A stretch of DNA of 64,000 nucleotides, from positions 66,669,321 through 66,733,320 of the forward strand of contig NC_059075.1 in NCBI RefSeq assembly GCF_020497125.1, read 5' to 3'. A program made the position numbers and the translations under genes. The notes below the pieces were generated by a model. That model was not told the origin of the DNA, searched no databases, and worked only from the letters and a program-made list of their open reading frames with translations. This document shows positions 1 to 11,516 of the stretch, piece by piece (positions within the stretch are counted from its first letter, which is position 1; every line of letters begins with the position of its first letter). This DNA is from Mauremys mutica. Taxonomy: Eukaryota; Chordata; Testudines; Geoemydidae.

Positions 1-2897
1 AAGATCTGGAAGTTTACATTAATTTCTTTCTTTCTTTCTTTCTTTGTGTGTGTGTGTATATGAAATCTATCAAACTCTCTAGGATTGCCACAATTGCAGG
101 CAGCTCCATATTCCATCTAAAATAATACAACATATTTGGGTTTTGTTACAGCATAACTGTAAAATGTGAAGGCACCTGCTTGTGATGTCTTGTGCCTTAA
201 TTATGCAAATATATGCAAATATCAATCTCATTTTCTGTTACAGAATATTTGCAGGTTTATAAGCATCTCACATTGTGCTTTGACATTCTGCTATTGTTTA
301 TTTAAGATTATTGCTCTTACATTGACCATACATCAGGTTATGTTACTCTGAAAACTAGTGCTGAAATATGTAGACCTGTAAGAACTGTTAGCTTTGCTTG
401 CACTTATTAGCAAGAACACTTGGGTTATGCTCTGGGACACAGGGAATTAGGCCAACCTGCTGGGAGTTGTGGAATATGTGGGGACTGCCTTCTTCTTGTT
501 TGCTTGCTAATTTCTTTAATGTTATGTTTGCTTTATTGATCATAATTTTTTTTTGCCCTTAGTGGTTTTTTTTGACAAGTGTTCATATGTATCCTACTTT
601 ACGAAATGCTTATGGTGCTGCATAAACTACACTCTCTTCAGTGAAATCATTATTAGAAACAGGATGATACACATTGCACACAGATGCTGATGACAGCTGG
701 AGGCACTGTGAAAAACAAACAAACAAACCCCACTAGTTGATTACTCAAAACCCTGTTGCCAGTGAGCCCACAACATGATCAATACTATAACAGTAGCCAC
801 TACTGTTATATGACTGGGGTATTAACCTTTGTAATTCAGACTCAGGTCAAATGACTGGAGCCCAGGATTAAAGTCCAATCTCTTACCAACACTCCTATGT
901 ATTGCAACCTTATTATAAATACCACCCCCATCAACAAACCCAGGTCCCTGGTACATATCAGCTAGCACCATCTAGTGGAATAGGGGTTATGTAGGCTTGA
1001 CATTTAACCACTGCTATTACAGAAGGGTGGGGAGTCGGGACAGATTTAATTTCATTGTAAACATAAGGCCATATGGCAAATTCATATTATGTATTAAAAA
1101 CTTAATGGGGAAGGAAGGGGAGGGGAATGATCAGACCCAAATGGGTTGATATCCCTTCTTCTAAGCATTTACCACACAGAGGAGGTGACATTTAAATTGT
1201 GGGGAAAACTGTGTTGAAACAAATCAGCAGAGCACCATCAGGGCACAGGAGTTGATGGAAACACACCACTAATTGATTATAATAGAAATACCCCTCTCCT
1301 CTAAGAAATCTATGTAATATATGCTCTTCAGGCTGAAGGAGAGCAGTGTCCTTTCACACCACAAGAACCATTTCATATAGCAGCTGACCTATGTATACTG
1401 TTGGCATTATGACTGGGTAGCTCTGTGAATGGGTTTTGAGAGATGAAATCTGGACATAGCCATAGCTCCCTATAAATCCAATGTTTATAAACTATCTAGT
1501 CACCTGCCTGAGAACTCAGGGTTACCTAAGAAGGAAGATGGCTCCAAACAGGCACCGGGTACTGGACCATGGAAGTTGTTATACAGAAGAATATTAAGGG
1601 AGAGCGAGCCAGCAGTTAGTGTCAATGACACCACAAGCCACATGCAGTCTCCTCTACTCAATCAGGTATGAAACCCAACTGGGCTGAACAAAAATATTTA
1701 CAATTTTGAAATTTAATGCCTTCCTTTGACCCAGGTGTCTGAAACCTTTTATGTGAAAAACAAGGCCTCAGGGAAACTAATAAATTCATGGATTTTTTCC
1801 AATAGATGGACTGAAAAAATTAGATGTTAGACTAAATTAGTATAAAAGATTGGGGGGGAGGGATATTTATTTTAACAAATGGCACATAGCCAAAAAGAGA
1901 GAAGGGTAAATGAATCCATCTTTCCATGTCCACCTTTGTAGCTGTCCAAATTGGGACAGTATTCAATTTGAAATCCTTAGGTAAATCTGAGGAGACCATT
2001 ACACTAAGTTATTTGTTCTGATGTAAGGGCCATTTGGAAGGAGTGAGAGACCCAGAGCAAAACAAAACCGCAAGCCATAACTTCTGATCGAGGGTACACA
2101 CACTGTAGATGAGAGCGTGCTACCTAGCACAAGCAGACAGATGTGCACTCATTCTGCTCATGCTAGCTTGTTAAAAATAGCCATGTAGCTGGGGGTAGGA
2201 AGGGCAGCAGCTTGGACTAGCTGCCTAAGTACAAAACTGCCCGGACCCGCTGGGGCCGTGTAGTCGGGCGGCTTGCTACCCCCAGTGACACTGCTTTAGC
2301 ATGTGACTGTCTACCTGCAATAAGAGGAAGCGCCCTCCCAGCTGCGGTGCCAGTGTACCCTGAGTGTAACTTATGCTAGCCTGAAACATGATTTGAAGTG
2401 GTCACTTATTGTCATAAGAGCTGGTAGAGATGTGGTAGGGTTAGTCACAAAGGCTAGTAAGCCACAGGTATATAATGTTCCTCTCCTACCACCATTATTC
2501 CCTTTACCTTTCATGACACTCATATAGAGCAATTTGCTGCAGCTATAGCTAGCTCGGGAGAGAAAGGTGAAAGCAGGCATTCCAGCCTTGGCCCGTGACT
2601 GAGGTGAAAAATCTGAGAGGGTGCCCAGCTGACCACAGCTCCTATAAATGGATTGACTTAGAGCAATCAAACTCATTTAGCAGTAAAGTCTTCCTTAAAT
2701 CTATATCTTTCTATTCCTTGGATTAGGAAAGGCCATTCAGCGTGAGTGAATACCTTGGCTCTCTCTTTGGAGATGAAACAAGTGCCAGCAGTGTATTTTT
2801 GGGAATGGTAAACTAGATTGTATAACCTTGTAAGGTTCCCTGAAGCTCTCTGTAATGAGTCATCACTGAGCCTGATGAGTCAACCCTGAGCCTGAGT
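1..2897. other. Gene-free AT-rich intergenic DNA
   Basis: No conserved coding segment is visible. A tetranucleotide TTTC tract followed by a TG tract lies near the left edge. The longest frames are short and unlike any family I know. Possible fragments of small DNA elements lie around 2100-2350 but I cannot bound them. Confidence 0.6.
23..60. repeat. (TTTC)n/(TG)n microsatellite
   Basis: About five TTTC units run straight into about six TG units. This is a simple-sequence tract and likely length-polymorphic. Confidence 0.9.
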
Positions 2898-3240
2898 GAC
2901 ATGGAACCCCCAGGTTATCAACCAAGGCTCAGCCAATCCACAGGTGTGGGTCTAACCAGGTCACCTCAAGGCCAGGGAGATAGGCTCCCAAAGAGAGCAG
3001 CCACTCCTGCCTGCTCAACATTGCTACCTGGCTGGAAGTATCCTCTGCCATTTGGTAGTTCTGACAGACTTCCTGCCCCAGCCCTGTTTCAACCCTCTTC
3101 TTGGTTCCTGCTTTGACCCCTGGCTCCAGTCCCTGGCCTGACCACTAAGCCTCACTGCTGCTGCTCCAAGCACGGGGCCTGACCATCCACTTCTCAGTTT
3201 CTGACACTGTCTTTCTCACTATAAACCGTGGGTCTAGTGT
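2898..3240 (+). repeat. C/T-rich LTR-like fragment
   Basis: Repeated CCTGNCT/CTGCTCC-type words resemble the leader end of the Gypsy-like relic at 18.9-19.2 kb. No boundaries or target duplication could be found, so this is only a suggestion of an LTR fragment. Confidence 0.25.
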
Positions 3241-3631
3241 GTAAGGGAGTAGACTGCCTATCAATTAGATTGTGTTATACATAGCATGCAAATGACACAC
3301 ACTTAGCTATGTATTTCTATATTAGGCCTTACTCCATGTTTGGGCAGGAATAACCTGGCAGTCCTTCAGCAGTGCTTTCATTCATGTGCTGATCTCCCTG
3401 CTTGTCACTTTGTACCTTGTGCTTATACCAACAACACTTTGCACCTCTGCAGTAGGCATCAAGGTTCTTAACGTGTCTTTATTATGTATGGGTGGAGTGT
3501 ATTTGGGAATAGCATTGTAGAATTTATAGCTTGTCTATATTCCTTTCCCAATTCTCCTATTAGCATTATTTATTATTTGAATTATGATAGCACCTAAAAG
3601 TTCCAAATAGGGCCCCATAGTGCTAGATACT

Positions 3632-4331
3632 TGTAGTGGGGTAGTCACCTGCTCCAGCCCTGGAAGGGTTAAAGCCAGCCCTGGGAGAGGGCTGAGGCTG
3701 GGAAGGAAAGCCTGGGCTGACTGGGGAAGGCAGTAACAGCTGGGGCCAAGCCCCAATCAGGCCCAGCTGGTCCCTATAAGAGGCTGTGAGCCAGAAACCC
3801 AAACAGTTTCTCTCTGCTTGTAGAGAGAGAAGGGCTTGGCTGCTAGGGAGCCGAGCAGGGTACTGGGAGTGGAGCAGGGCTGGGGAAGGGTAGAGGAGCT
3901 GGGGAGCTCCAGCCTGGAAAACCCCCAGGCTGCGGGCCTAGCTGAGGGCCTAAGACAAGTATTGGGGTTGCAAAAGGGCAGCCCAGCAATAGGTAGAGGC
4001 AGCAGGTCCAGACCCAACCTTACCTAGTATGAGTGGCTGACACTGCAGTCTGCCCCAGTGCACGGGGGTGAGTTGGTGACTGGCAGTAGCCTACGATTGA
4101 GGTGAGGTGGGGGTAGTGGGTGGGGGTTCCCCTGAGTGGGGAGACCCGGAGAAACAGTGGGGGTACTGCCAGGGGGCAGCACCCAGTGAAAGGGTCACCT
4201 GGGGTCCGGGAGGGACATGGGGGCCAGCGGTAGTGTGACACCTGCCGACAGGGGGTGCTCCAGAGCCTGGAAGCTAATTCCCTGAGATGACCAGTAGGAG
4301 GTGCCGCCGGGTGAGTCTGTGCCCAGTTACA
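3632..4331 (+). mobile_element. Solo LTR of an LTR retrotransposon
   Basis: The 700 bp unit begins TGTAGTGGGG and ends CCCAGTTACA, the TG...CA form of an LTR. It is flanked by a near-perfect 5 bp target duplication (ATACT on the left, GTACT on the right). A TATA-like TATAAGAGG lies near 3776, so transcription would run rightward. The first part recurs in inverse orientation at 37618-38052, which shows it is a dispersed family. No internal coding region is attached, so this is a solo LTR left by recombination, or a fragment. The superfamily (Gypsy or ERV) is not settled. Confidence 0.65.
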
Positions 4332-4644
4332 GTACTGTACAAACAAAAGACAGTCTTAAGAATCAATTGCAACAAGAGATCTATGTCTATACTGAAGCTG
4401 AAAGGTGTAATTCCCAACTTGGGTAAACATACCTGCACTTCTCTGCTTGAGCTAGTGTGCTAAAATGGCAGAGGCACAGGCAGCAGTTTCAGACTAGCCA
4501 CCTGACTATGTACCTAGGCTCTCAGATGGACTTATACTAAGGCAGCTAGGCAGAGCTGGCGCCTGTGCCATCATGGCCATGCTGCTATTTTAGAGCACTA
4601 GCGTTAGCAGAGCTAGTGTGTATACAACTACCTGATCTGGGAAA

Positions 4645-4969
4645 AGACAGTTACCTTTTCCATAACTGGGGTTCTTCAAGATGTGTTGCTAATGTCTATT
4701 CCACAGTAGGGTGTGTGTGCTCGCCACGTGCATCGGTGTTGGAAGTTTTTCCCCTAGCAGTACCCGTAGGGGAGCGCCCCTAGCGAGCCCTGGAGTGGCA
4801 CTGCCATGGCGTGGTATAAGGGGTGCTGCTTGCTCCCCCAACCCTCAGTTCCTTCCTGCCAGACAACTCCAACAGAGGGGAAGGAGGGTGGGTTGTGGAA
4901 CAGACATGAGCAACACATCTCAAAGAACACCAGTTACGGAAAAGGTAACTGTCTCTTCTTCTTTGAGTG
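4645..4969 (+). repeat. DIRS-like element, left terminal repeat
   Basis: This promoter-type terminal segment is a divergent inverted copy of the one at 7525-7790. Both carry the same series of blocks (CCACAGTAGGGTG, CCCCTAGCAGTACC, TATAAGGGG, CCTCAGTTCCTTC), once on each strand. Its own edges are also mutually inverted: AGACAGTTACCTTTTCC at the left and GGAAAAGGTAACTGTCT at the right. Inverted terminal repeats are typical of DIRS elements rather than of LTR retrotransposons, which have direct repeats. This supports assigning the whole 4.6-7.8 kb block to one DIRS-like element. Confidence 0.6.
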
Positions 4970-4984
4970 TATTCTGCAATAGGT

Positions 4985-5240
4985 GATTCCAAGCTATATC
5001 TGTTGGAGGTGGGTAGGAGCTCAAAAATTCTTGGGACGGAGCACAGCCCTGCCAAAGCCAGTGTCATCCCTGGTCTGGAAGACAATTGCATAATGAGAGG
5101 TGAAAGTATGAACTGAAGAGCATGTAGCAGCCCTACAAATGTCCTGGATGGGCACGTGGGCCAAAAAGGCAGCCAATGAGGCCTGCGCCCGAGTCGAGTG
5201 CGCCCTCACAATTGACAGCGGGGGGATTACCACCAGGTTG
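4985..5240 (-). pseudogene. DIRS tyrosine recombinase C-terminus, remnant
   Basis: The minus-strand frame over about 5021-5233 carries the residues AHSTRAQA, which fit the H-x-x-R box of tyrosine recombinases. About 30 residues later SSVHTFTSHY would supply the catalytic tyrosine. DIRS elements use such a recombinase instead of a DDE integrase. Only the last part of the enzyme remains, and the reverse transcriptase and RNase H that would precede it are missing. The fragment lies between the left terminal repeat and a SINE. It is a dead relic. Confidence 0.6.
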
Positions 5241-5284
5241 TAACTGGTATGGATGCACTATGTGATCCAGTTGGAGAGCAGCTG

Positions 5285-5432
5285 AGCGGAGTTCAATCCT
5301 TGAGGGGGCCACTTGGGGATCTGGGGCAAAAATCAGTACTTGGTCCTGCTAGTGAAGGCAGGGGGCTGGACTCAATGACCTTTCGAGGTCCCTTCCAGTT
5401 CTAGGAGATAGGTATGTCTCCACTTATTAACT
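5285..5432 (+). repeat. 5'-truncated Cry-type SINE
   Basis: The sequence runs from the B-box-like GAGTTCAATCC through GAGGGGGCCACTT, GGGCAAAAATCAGTACTTGG and the CR1-like tail GGTCCCTTCCAG. It matches the SINEs at 8431-8617 and 45607-45792, in the opposite orientation. The A-box end is lost or degraded. It sits inside the DIRS-like element, so it inserted there later or at a deletion junction. Confidence 0.7.
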
Positions 5433-7480
5433 ATTATTATAAACAGAGTTTTGTTGTCAAACGGGAGGTCCTGCAGGGAGGTCTGCGCCTCACTGGACAG
5501 CCCAGAGAGCAGGAGCCATGACGCCCTTCTCATGGACCACGTGGCCATGTCCACCACATCCGACGCTCCCTGCAGGGTTGCCCTGGCAGCCGCTGTACCC
5601 TCCTCCACCAGTGCTTTGAATTCAGTGCTGTCATGCTCCTGGAGGAAGTCCTCAAACCTGGACAAAGAGCCTCACATTCTGGCCCAGGAGAGCCTGATGG
5701 TTTGCCACCCGTTACTGGAAGCTCAAGGACGAATAAATTTTCCTTCCAAATGAGTCCAACCTCCTTGAATCTTTATTTTTCAGAGTAGGGGCTGGTTGGC
5801 CCTGTCACTCCCTGTGGTTGACCAACTCGATCACCAGGGAGTTAGGGGCAGGGTGGGTGTATTCATGCCCCTTGGCAGGCACAAAGTACTTCCGTTCCAT
5901 TCTTTTAGAGATGGGGGGGCCAATGAGGCTGGGGTTTGCCACAGGGCATTTGAAATTTTCGCCACCCCTTCGTGGAGAGGCAAGGCCACCCTGCCTGATA
6001 CTGAGGCAGACAGTATGTTAAACAGGAAGTCCGAGGGCTCCTCCACCTCTTCTGCCTGGAGGTTGAGGCTTGATGCCAACCTTTTTAATAGTTCTTGGTG
6101 GGCCTTAGAGTCCTCCTGCAGGATGGAGGGAGGAGGGGCCATAATTGCCTCATCAAGGGAGGGCGAGGAGGCCGGCACCATACTTTTCATGTCCACCAGC
6201 ACCAGTGGATCCACCACCTGTTCAGTCTCCGGGCACAGTGCTGAGGATTTACGTCCCACTGACTTCTTCCTCGGAGGCCAGGAGAGGGAGGCTGACGGTC
6301 CTTCTGAGGCTCTTGCCACCGAGCGAACTCCCACCAGGGGCTGCGTCGGGGGCCACAGTGCCTGGCCTGACCCATCGATGGACGGATACAAAGGGAAGCC
6401 GGGCTGATGTACGACCTGCCACTGTCCCTGGACCGGGAGGAGCGGTGGCACTGGTAGCGGTGCTGACCCCGAGCCTGCGACCTCGACGTGGAGGACCGGT
6501 ACCGCTGGTAACATCTGCTTGGTGATCGGCTCCAATAGGAAGATCTGCGACAGCGACTCGCCAGCGATCGATGCCTGGGGCTTCAGTGGCAGGGTCCTGG
6601 AGCGAGATGACAAACGGGAATGGTGTCGCCGTTTGTGTTGCGATGGGCTACGATAGCCCCTCCGAGACGAGGACCTTCGGTGGCATCTGCCTCAGTCCCG
6701 TCGGTGTTTGCTCCGTGAGGCAGAGCAATGCCTGGAGTCTTGGTCAGATGGAACCCAGCCAGACAACCTGGTGGGAGTCGATGGCGACCCACATGGACTA
6801 CACACGGAATGGTTGCTGAGCGGCAAACGGCATCGGGAATGTTTTCTCGACTGAGACCAGTACCGAGTCGGGGGTGACTGTGGAGATCCCAGCGGTGGCT
6901 TGCCTCCGGAGCATGGGGCCAACATTGGCGGTGCTCCTAGTACCAGCACGTTCATGACGTCCCGGGCTGCCTGCAGGGCCTCTGGAGTAGAGGGCATCTG
7001 GACATCTGGGGAAGTCTGCTCCGAATGGGCCGGGCTACTCTGCTCGACTTGATTTGGAAGCCTGGAGGCCGATGTGGATCGAGGACTGCCCAACGTGGGT
7101 CTAGTCTCTGCCCCAGATTTACTGCCGCGGCGGAGAAGGCATCTTCTTAGCCTTCTTGGCATGCCCCGTTGATGGGGAGCAGTGCCGACTAGTAGATGGC
7201 ACCAGGGGGTCGCCGCACACTGACATCACGGTGCCTGGTGTCAACTGGGAGCGGCGTGCTGGAGCCGGGGTCAACGCTGACTCCATGAGGATAGCCTAAT
7301 GTTTCTCTTTCTCTTGGTCTGAGGCTTAAACGACTTGCAAATCTTACAGCGATCGCTGAGATGAGTTTCAACCAAACAGTGTAAACAGTCTGCGTGTGGA
7401 TCACTCAGTGGCATCGGGCACCTACAAGTGTCGCATGACTTAAAACCCAGGGCACGGGGCATGCCCCAGCCTGGGTGCAC
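5433..7480 (-). pseudogene. DIRS-like gag protein, broken
   Basis: Several minus-strand frames together read as one gag-like protein. Reading from the right, 7271-7480 has a cysteine-rich segment with C-x2-C pairs and the words CKICKSFKPQTK. Next, 6692-7162 is rich in Ser, Pro and Arg. Then 5831-6613 has an acidic/Pro section with KAHQELLKRLA and a block ending in WQTPASLAPP. Last, 5372-5665 has RFEDFLQEHDSTEF and MRRASWLLLSGL. Frame changes between segments mean it is not translatable as one chain. The same CRIC.AFNPRTK box occurs at about 52340 in a second copy. The gag role is inferred from position after the terminal repeat and from the DIRS recombinase downstream. Confidence 0.6.
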
Positions 7481-7524
7481 TACCTAAACTGAACTAAAAC
7501 TAATCGAGTACTAACTACAGGTCA

Positions 7525-7790
7525 CATACGCTGACCGAAAAAGAGTTCTGGGGACGAGCTACAGCAAAGCTGGAGCAGAGCAGTTCTGAAGCACTTTCAC
7601 TGGTGGCAAGAAGGAACTGAGGGTTGGAGGAGCATGCAGCACCCCTTATACTGCGCCATGGAGGTGCCACTCCAGAGATTGCTAGGGGTGCTTCCCTATG
7701 GGTACTGCTAGGGGGAAAACTTCTGACACCGGTGCATGTGGCGAGCACACCCTATTGTGGAATACACATGAGCAATCACTCGAAGAAGAA
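7525..7790 (-). repeat. DIRS-like element, right terminal repeat with promoter
   Basis: Read on the minus strand, this copy begins TTCTTCTTCGAGTGATTGCT, the same start as the 51877 element. It continues through a TATAAGGGG box to CCTCAGTTCCTTCTTGCC just before the gag relic. It is therefore the 5' promoter end of the minus-strand element. Confidence 0.6.
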
Positions 7791-8047
7791 TTACACCTTC
7801 CAGGTGCAGTGTAGCCATACCCTGAAAGGTTTGATGTGCCTACAGCAGAGCCGGGCCTGAACCAACCCCTTGCTCCTGCCACCTCTAAGCTTAGCAGTGC
7901 ATCTAACTCCAGTAGATAGTGTGTAACTTGTTATATATCCCCTCTTCCATGTCTTATTTTTCCCCTTAATGAATGAAAATATTTAAAACAGAAGAAAAAC
8001 TCCAGATGCACATAAGAAACATTTTGCTTGTTCAGTTGAATAAGACC

Positions 8048-8414
8048 CAGGGCCGGTGCAACCATTTAGGCAAACTAGGCGGCCGCCTAGGGCGCTTAGT
8101 AGTTGGGGGTGCCTAAAAGCCCGCTCAGGTGAGGAGGTGAGCTGCGGTGGGGGGCGCCGCCTGCAATATCCAGGGGATGGGGACGTACAGGGGAACTGCT
8201 CCCCATCCCAGATCACCTCCACTCTGCCTCCTCTGCTGAGCACACACAAGTCTCCTCCAATCGGCGCCGCAAGGAGCACCGCCGGTGTGCTTAGCGGAGG
8301 AGGTGAAGCCGAGGTGAGCTGGGGCGGGCTCCCCAGGTTCGGTTAGCTGCCGCAGGAGATGGGCGCAAGGTGGAAGTTTCGCCTAGGGCGTGAAACTTCC
8401 TTGCACCAGCCCTG
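8048..8414. mobile_element. Non-autonomous hAT-type element (367 bp)
   Basis: The ends are CAGGGCCGGTGCAACC and the inverse of CAGGGCTGGTGCAAGG. The flanking 8 bp are ATAAGACC and ATAAGGCC (7 of 8 identical), the target-duplication length of hAT transposons. The GC-rich interior has no transposase frame. Confidence 0.75.
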
Positions 8415-8430
8415 ATAAGGCCCTTTATAT

Positions 8431-8617
8431 GGAGATATGCCTATCTCATAGAGCTGGAAGAGACCTTGAAAGATCATTGAGTCCAGCCCCCTGCCTTCAC
8501 TAGCAGGACCAACTACTGATTTTTGCCCCAGATTTCTAAGTGCCCCCCTCAAGGATTGAACTCACAACCCTGGGTTTAATAGGCCAATGCTCAAACCACT
8601 GAGCTAGCCCTGCCCCC
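8431..8617 (-). repeat. Cry-type tRNA-derived SINE
   Basis: Read on the minus strand the head has an A box (TAGCTCAGTGG) and a B box (GTTGTGAGTTCAATCC), the internal Pol III promoter of a tRNA. A tRNA-unrelated body follows, then a tail close to the CR1 3' end (GGTC.CTTCCAGCTCTATGAG). It abuts the target duplication of the hAT element on its left. It is a retroposon copy, not a tRNA gene. Confidence 0.85.
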
Positions 8618-9096
8618 ACAGGGTTCCTTGCTACATGTCCCATTGCATCTATAGAATAATGGGACTGATTTCTGCCAGATGTGCAGTTATCATAGCATAC
8701 ACTATAAAGTAGCTGCATACCAACTGACTTCAATGTGCTGTGCAAAGCAGAGAGCTTCTATGCGGCTTTTAATTATACAGATGCGGTGCTTTGCGTAAGC
8801 GCAGGTTAGTTATTTACTTGGAGGATATCACACTTCTCTGTGTTGGAAGCCTAATTAATTAAACTTTTTTTCCTGCTCCTAAGCTCCTGCTGTAAAATGC
8901 TAAGCAACCAGCCCCATCTGGGCTAGCGGAGAGAACCTCACCAAATGGAGCTTTGCTGATGTGTGAAATGTATTGGAAAGCACTCGTCTGCCTCCCAGTG
9001 GCAGCTTCTTTACCTCTTGAGCTGGACTGTTACTGGCATTGCATACAGTGAGGGTAGATTTACATCTGCAGTCTCTCCTGGATCTATAGGCTGAGG

Positions 9097-9382
9097 CTAT
9101 GGCTACACTACAGAACTTACAGCGGCATAGCTGCACTGGTGCAGCTCTGCTGCTGTAAACTCTCTAGTGTAGCCGCTCTAAGCCGATGGGAGAGATTTCT
9201 CCCATCGGCTTATTTACTCCAGCCCCCACGAGCAGCAGTAGCTATGTGAGTGGGAGAAGCTGTGCCCTGCAATAGCGCTATGCACACCATCACTTAAGTT
9301 GGCGTATTTCACTCAGGGGGTGGCTAATTCAGACCCCTGAGTGACATAACTGATGTCAACTTCAGCTGTAGTTTAGCCATAG
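9097..9382. mobile_element. Palindromic MITE
   Basis: The ends CTATGGCTACACTACAG and CTGTAGTTTAGCCATAG are inverted copies. An internal hairpin lies at about 9181-9212 (AGCCGATGGGAGA / TCTCCCATCGGCT). No transposase and no clear target duplication were found, so the superfamily is open. Confidence 0.6.
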
Positions 9383-10493
9383 TCTCACACCGCAAGAGTA
9401 ATATTGCATCCTTACACAGCAGACGGGAGAGGGGGAAGTGTCAGCCTTGATCACATGACACTTGGTTGATCGGTGTGGTATTCACAAAAGCCCAGGCTAT
9501 CCTATCTGGCAAAACCCCAGGTAGAAGACTGGAAACTCCACAAGGTTCCTCTTGTGGGATTTCCTAGACAATTATCTGTCAGGGGAAGTTTGCTCCTCTT
9601 TTAGGAAATAAAAGAGGAAGCACATACCCCAAAAGTGAGGATCCCCCATGAGCTGCAGGCCAGAGCTATTTGAACAGAGTCCCTTGGGCCTCTACATTGG
9701 CTCCAGGCCCAACCCTCTGGCTCCACTGATACTCTCCTCCCTGCACAGAGGAGTTCTCCAGCATGGAGTAAATCCATGTAAGAGTCCATATTATTAAACT
9801 TTGTGAGGATTTCCTGTGGGTTTTATGAGGAAATTATGTGCAGCCCCTGGCCTAGCCTCTTCTCTATTCATGGAACTCCAGCCCTGTGCAGCAGCTTCTG
9901 GGTGAAAAGGAGGATAAGGCCACAACCTTACCGTCCATGTGCACAAAACCCTTTGTGACCAACCAAATCCTCTTTCTAGAAAATGCCTTGTGTGGACAAA
10001 GGAGGCAAAAAATTCCTTTAGCTGCCTAAATTGCTAGTTTCCCCACACAAGCCTTTGAAAATTCTGCCCTCTAGTTCCTTCTATTCACTTATTTATTCCC
10101 CCAGTATGATTCAGTAGTCATATGTGTTGCATTACAAATTTTAATCACCTGGCAAATAAAGCTTTGATGCTGCTGGTTTCCCTGACAGGTATATACGGTG
10201 TTAATATAGCACATCTGACTGTTTCACAGGATCAGCAAATTCCCCAGCCCCACGCCCTAGGGTTTACCTAATCTTCAACTACTAATTCATTCCTTTTCTA
10301 CAGGCCCTGAAGATGAGGCTCCTGGGTGCTTGGAGGTGGAGAGCTGGAGCTGCCACTCGATCTAGCATTGGAATCAGGAGGTCATCATAAGAGGTTAAGG
10401 TATTTGACTGAGTGGCATAAAGTACATTCTCCATCAACATCATTCTCTGTTGGTATCAGTGGAAAAAGATTATGCCAAATAATATGTCTAATA

Positions 10494-10605
10494 CAGTGGT
10501 CCCCAACCTTTTCAGTGTGGCGGGCACCTGACGACTAGCCGCCGAGGAGTGCAGCTCCCGGGCAAGCAGCCGCCAAAATGCCACCAAGAAGTGGCAACGC
10601 GAAAA
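10494..10605. mobile_element. Truncated hAT-type element
   Basis: It starts CAGTGGTCCCCAACCTTTT, the same end as the complete copy at 53515-53885, and continues with CCGCCAAAATGCC-type interior. The second end is missing. Confidence 0.65.
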
Positions 10606-11476
10606 AGCATCTGTACAAGTTAACTTTCTCACCTACTCTATTCTGGAAACATTATCAATATCTATTAAATAATAATAAAAAGAATTAAGTTACAATTGAG
10701 ATTGCTGGTGGAATTCAATAACATCAATAGTACTAAAACACATTTTAAAAACCTGAACATTAGGATGAGAACCCCAACCCCTTCTAAGATGTCTTTGCCC
10801 TGCAGAGCAGCATACAGGGACCCTCACCAGCCCTAACTGAATCCCAAAATGGTGTGATGGGCTTTTCACTGGCTCCTCCTGATCACACCCCTTCCTTGCA
10901 ACCGTGCAGGGCCATTGTGGGGTGGGTATGTTTTGAGTGAAGAGTGAAGGCTGGAGCATGATGCATTTTGCTAGCTTCCAACCACTGGACTGGTCCCTCA
11001 GGAGCCATTCCAGCTGGTGTAGGTTAGGACAGGTTGCGCTAACTTGTGGTGGTTGTTTGTTCATCTCTGGCTGGCCCAAAGTCTGAGGAAGGCATTAAGG
11101 TCACCTTTGACACTCCTGATGTCTCTGCCCTAAACATTTGGAAATATCTAACTAATGTTATAGGAACATTTCTGACACCAACCCTACTTCCAAGCACATA
11201 GACTATTAAACAGAAAACATCCAAATGATCAGGATCCAAACAACCTTAACTCTGTCCTCAGATTTGGTAGTGGTTTATGAGCCAATCAACTTCCATGCAA
11301 GTGGATTCTTTAACATTCTATTTTACTGTCAGCATAATATTATACTTTACAAGTGTAATCAGCCTCTTTAACATTACACTGCTGGAGAACTGAATACATA
11401 CATTGTATTTGTTCTGAAGTACCAAGGTGGATGTTAGGACGTGAACAGTTGCTGTTTTAATTAAAGGGACTTCACT

Positions 11477-11478
<2 letters not shown>

Positions 11479-11516
<38 letters not shown>
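11479..11516. repeat. (GT)n microsatellite
   Basis: About 18 uninterrupted GT units. Confidence 0.95.

Noticed and set aside
5796..6407. 203-codon plus-strand frame
   Set aside because: Antisense to the DIRS-like gag relic, without recognisable motifs of its own.
8431..8617. tRNA gene with A and B boxes
   Set aside because: The head is followed by a SINE body and CR1-like tail and recurs several times in the window; no cloverleaf-complete tRNA.
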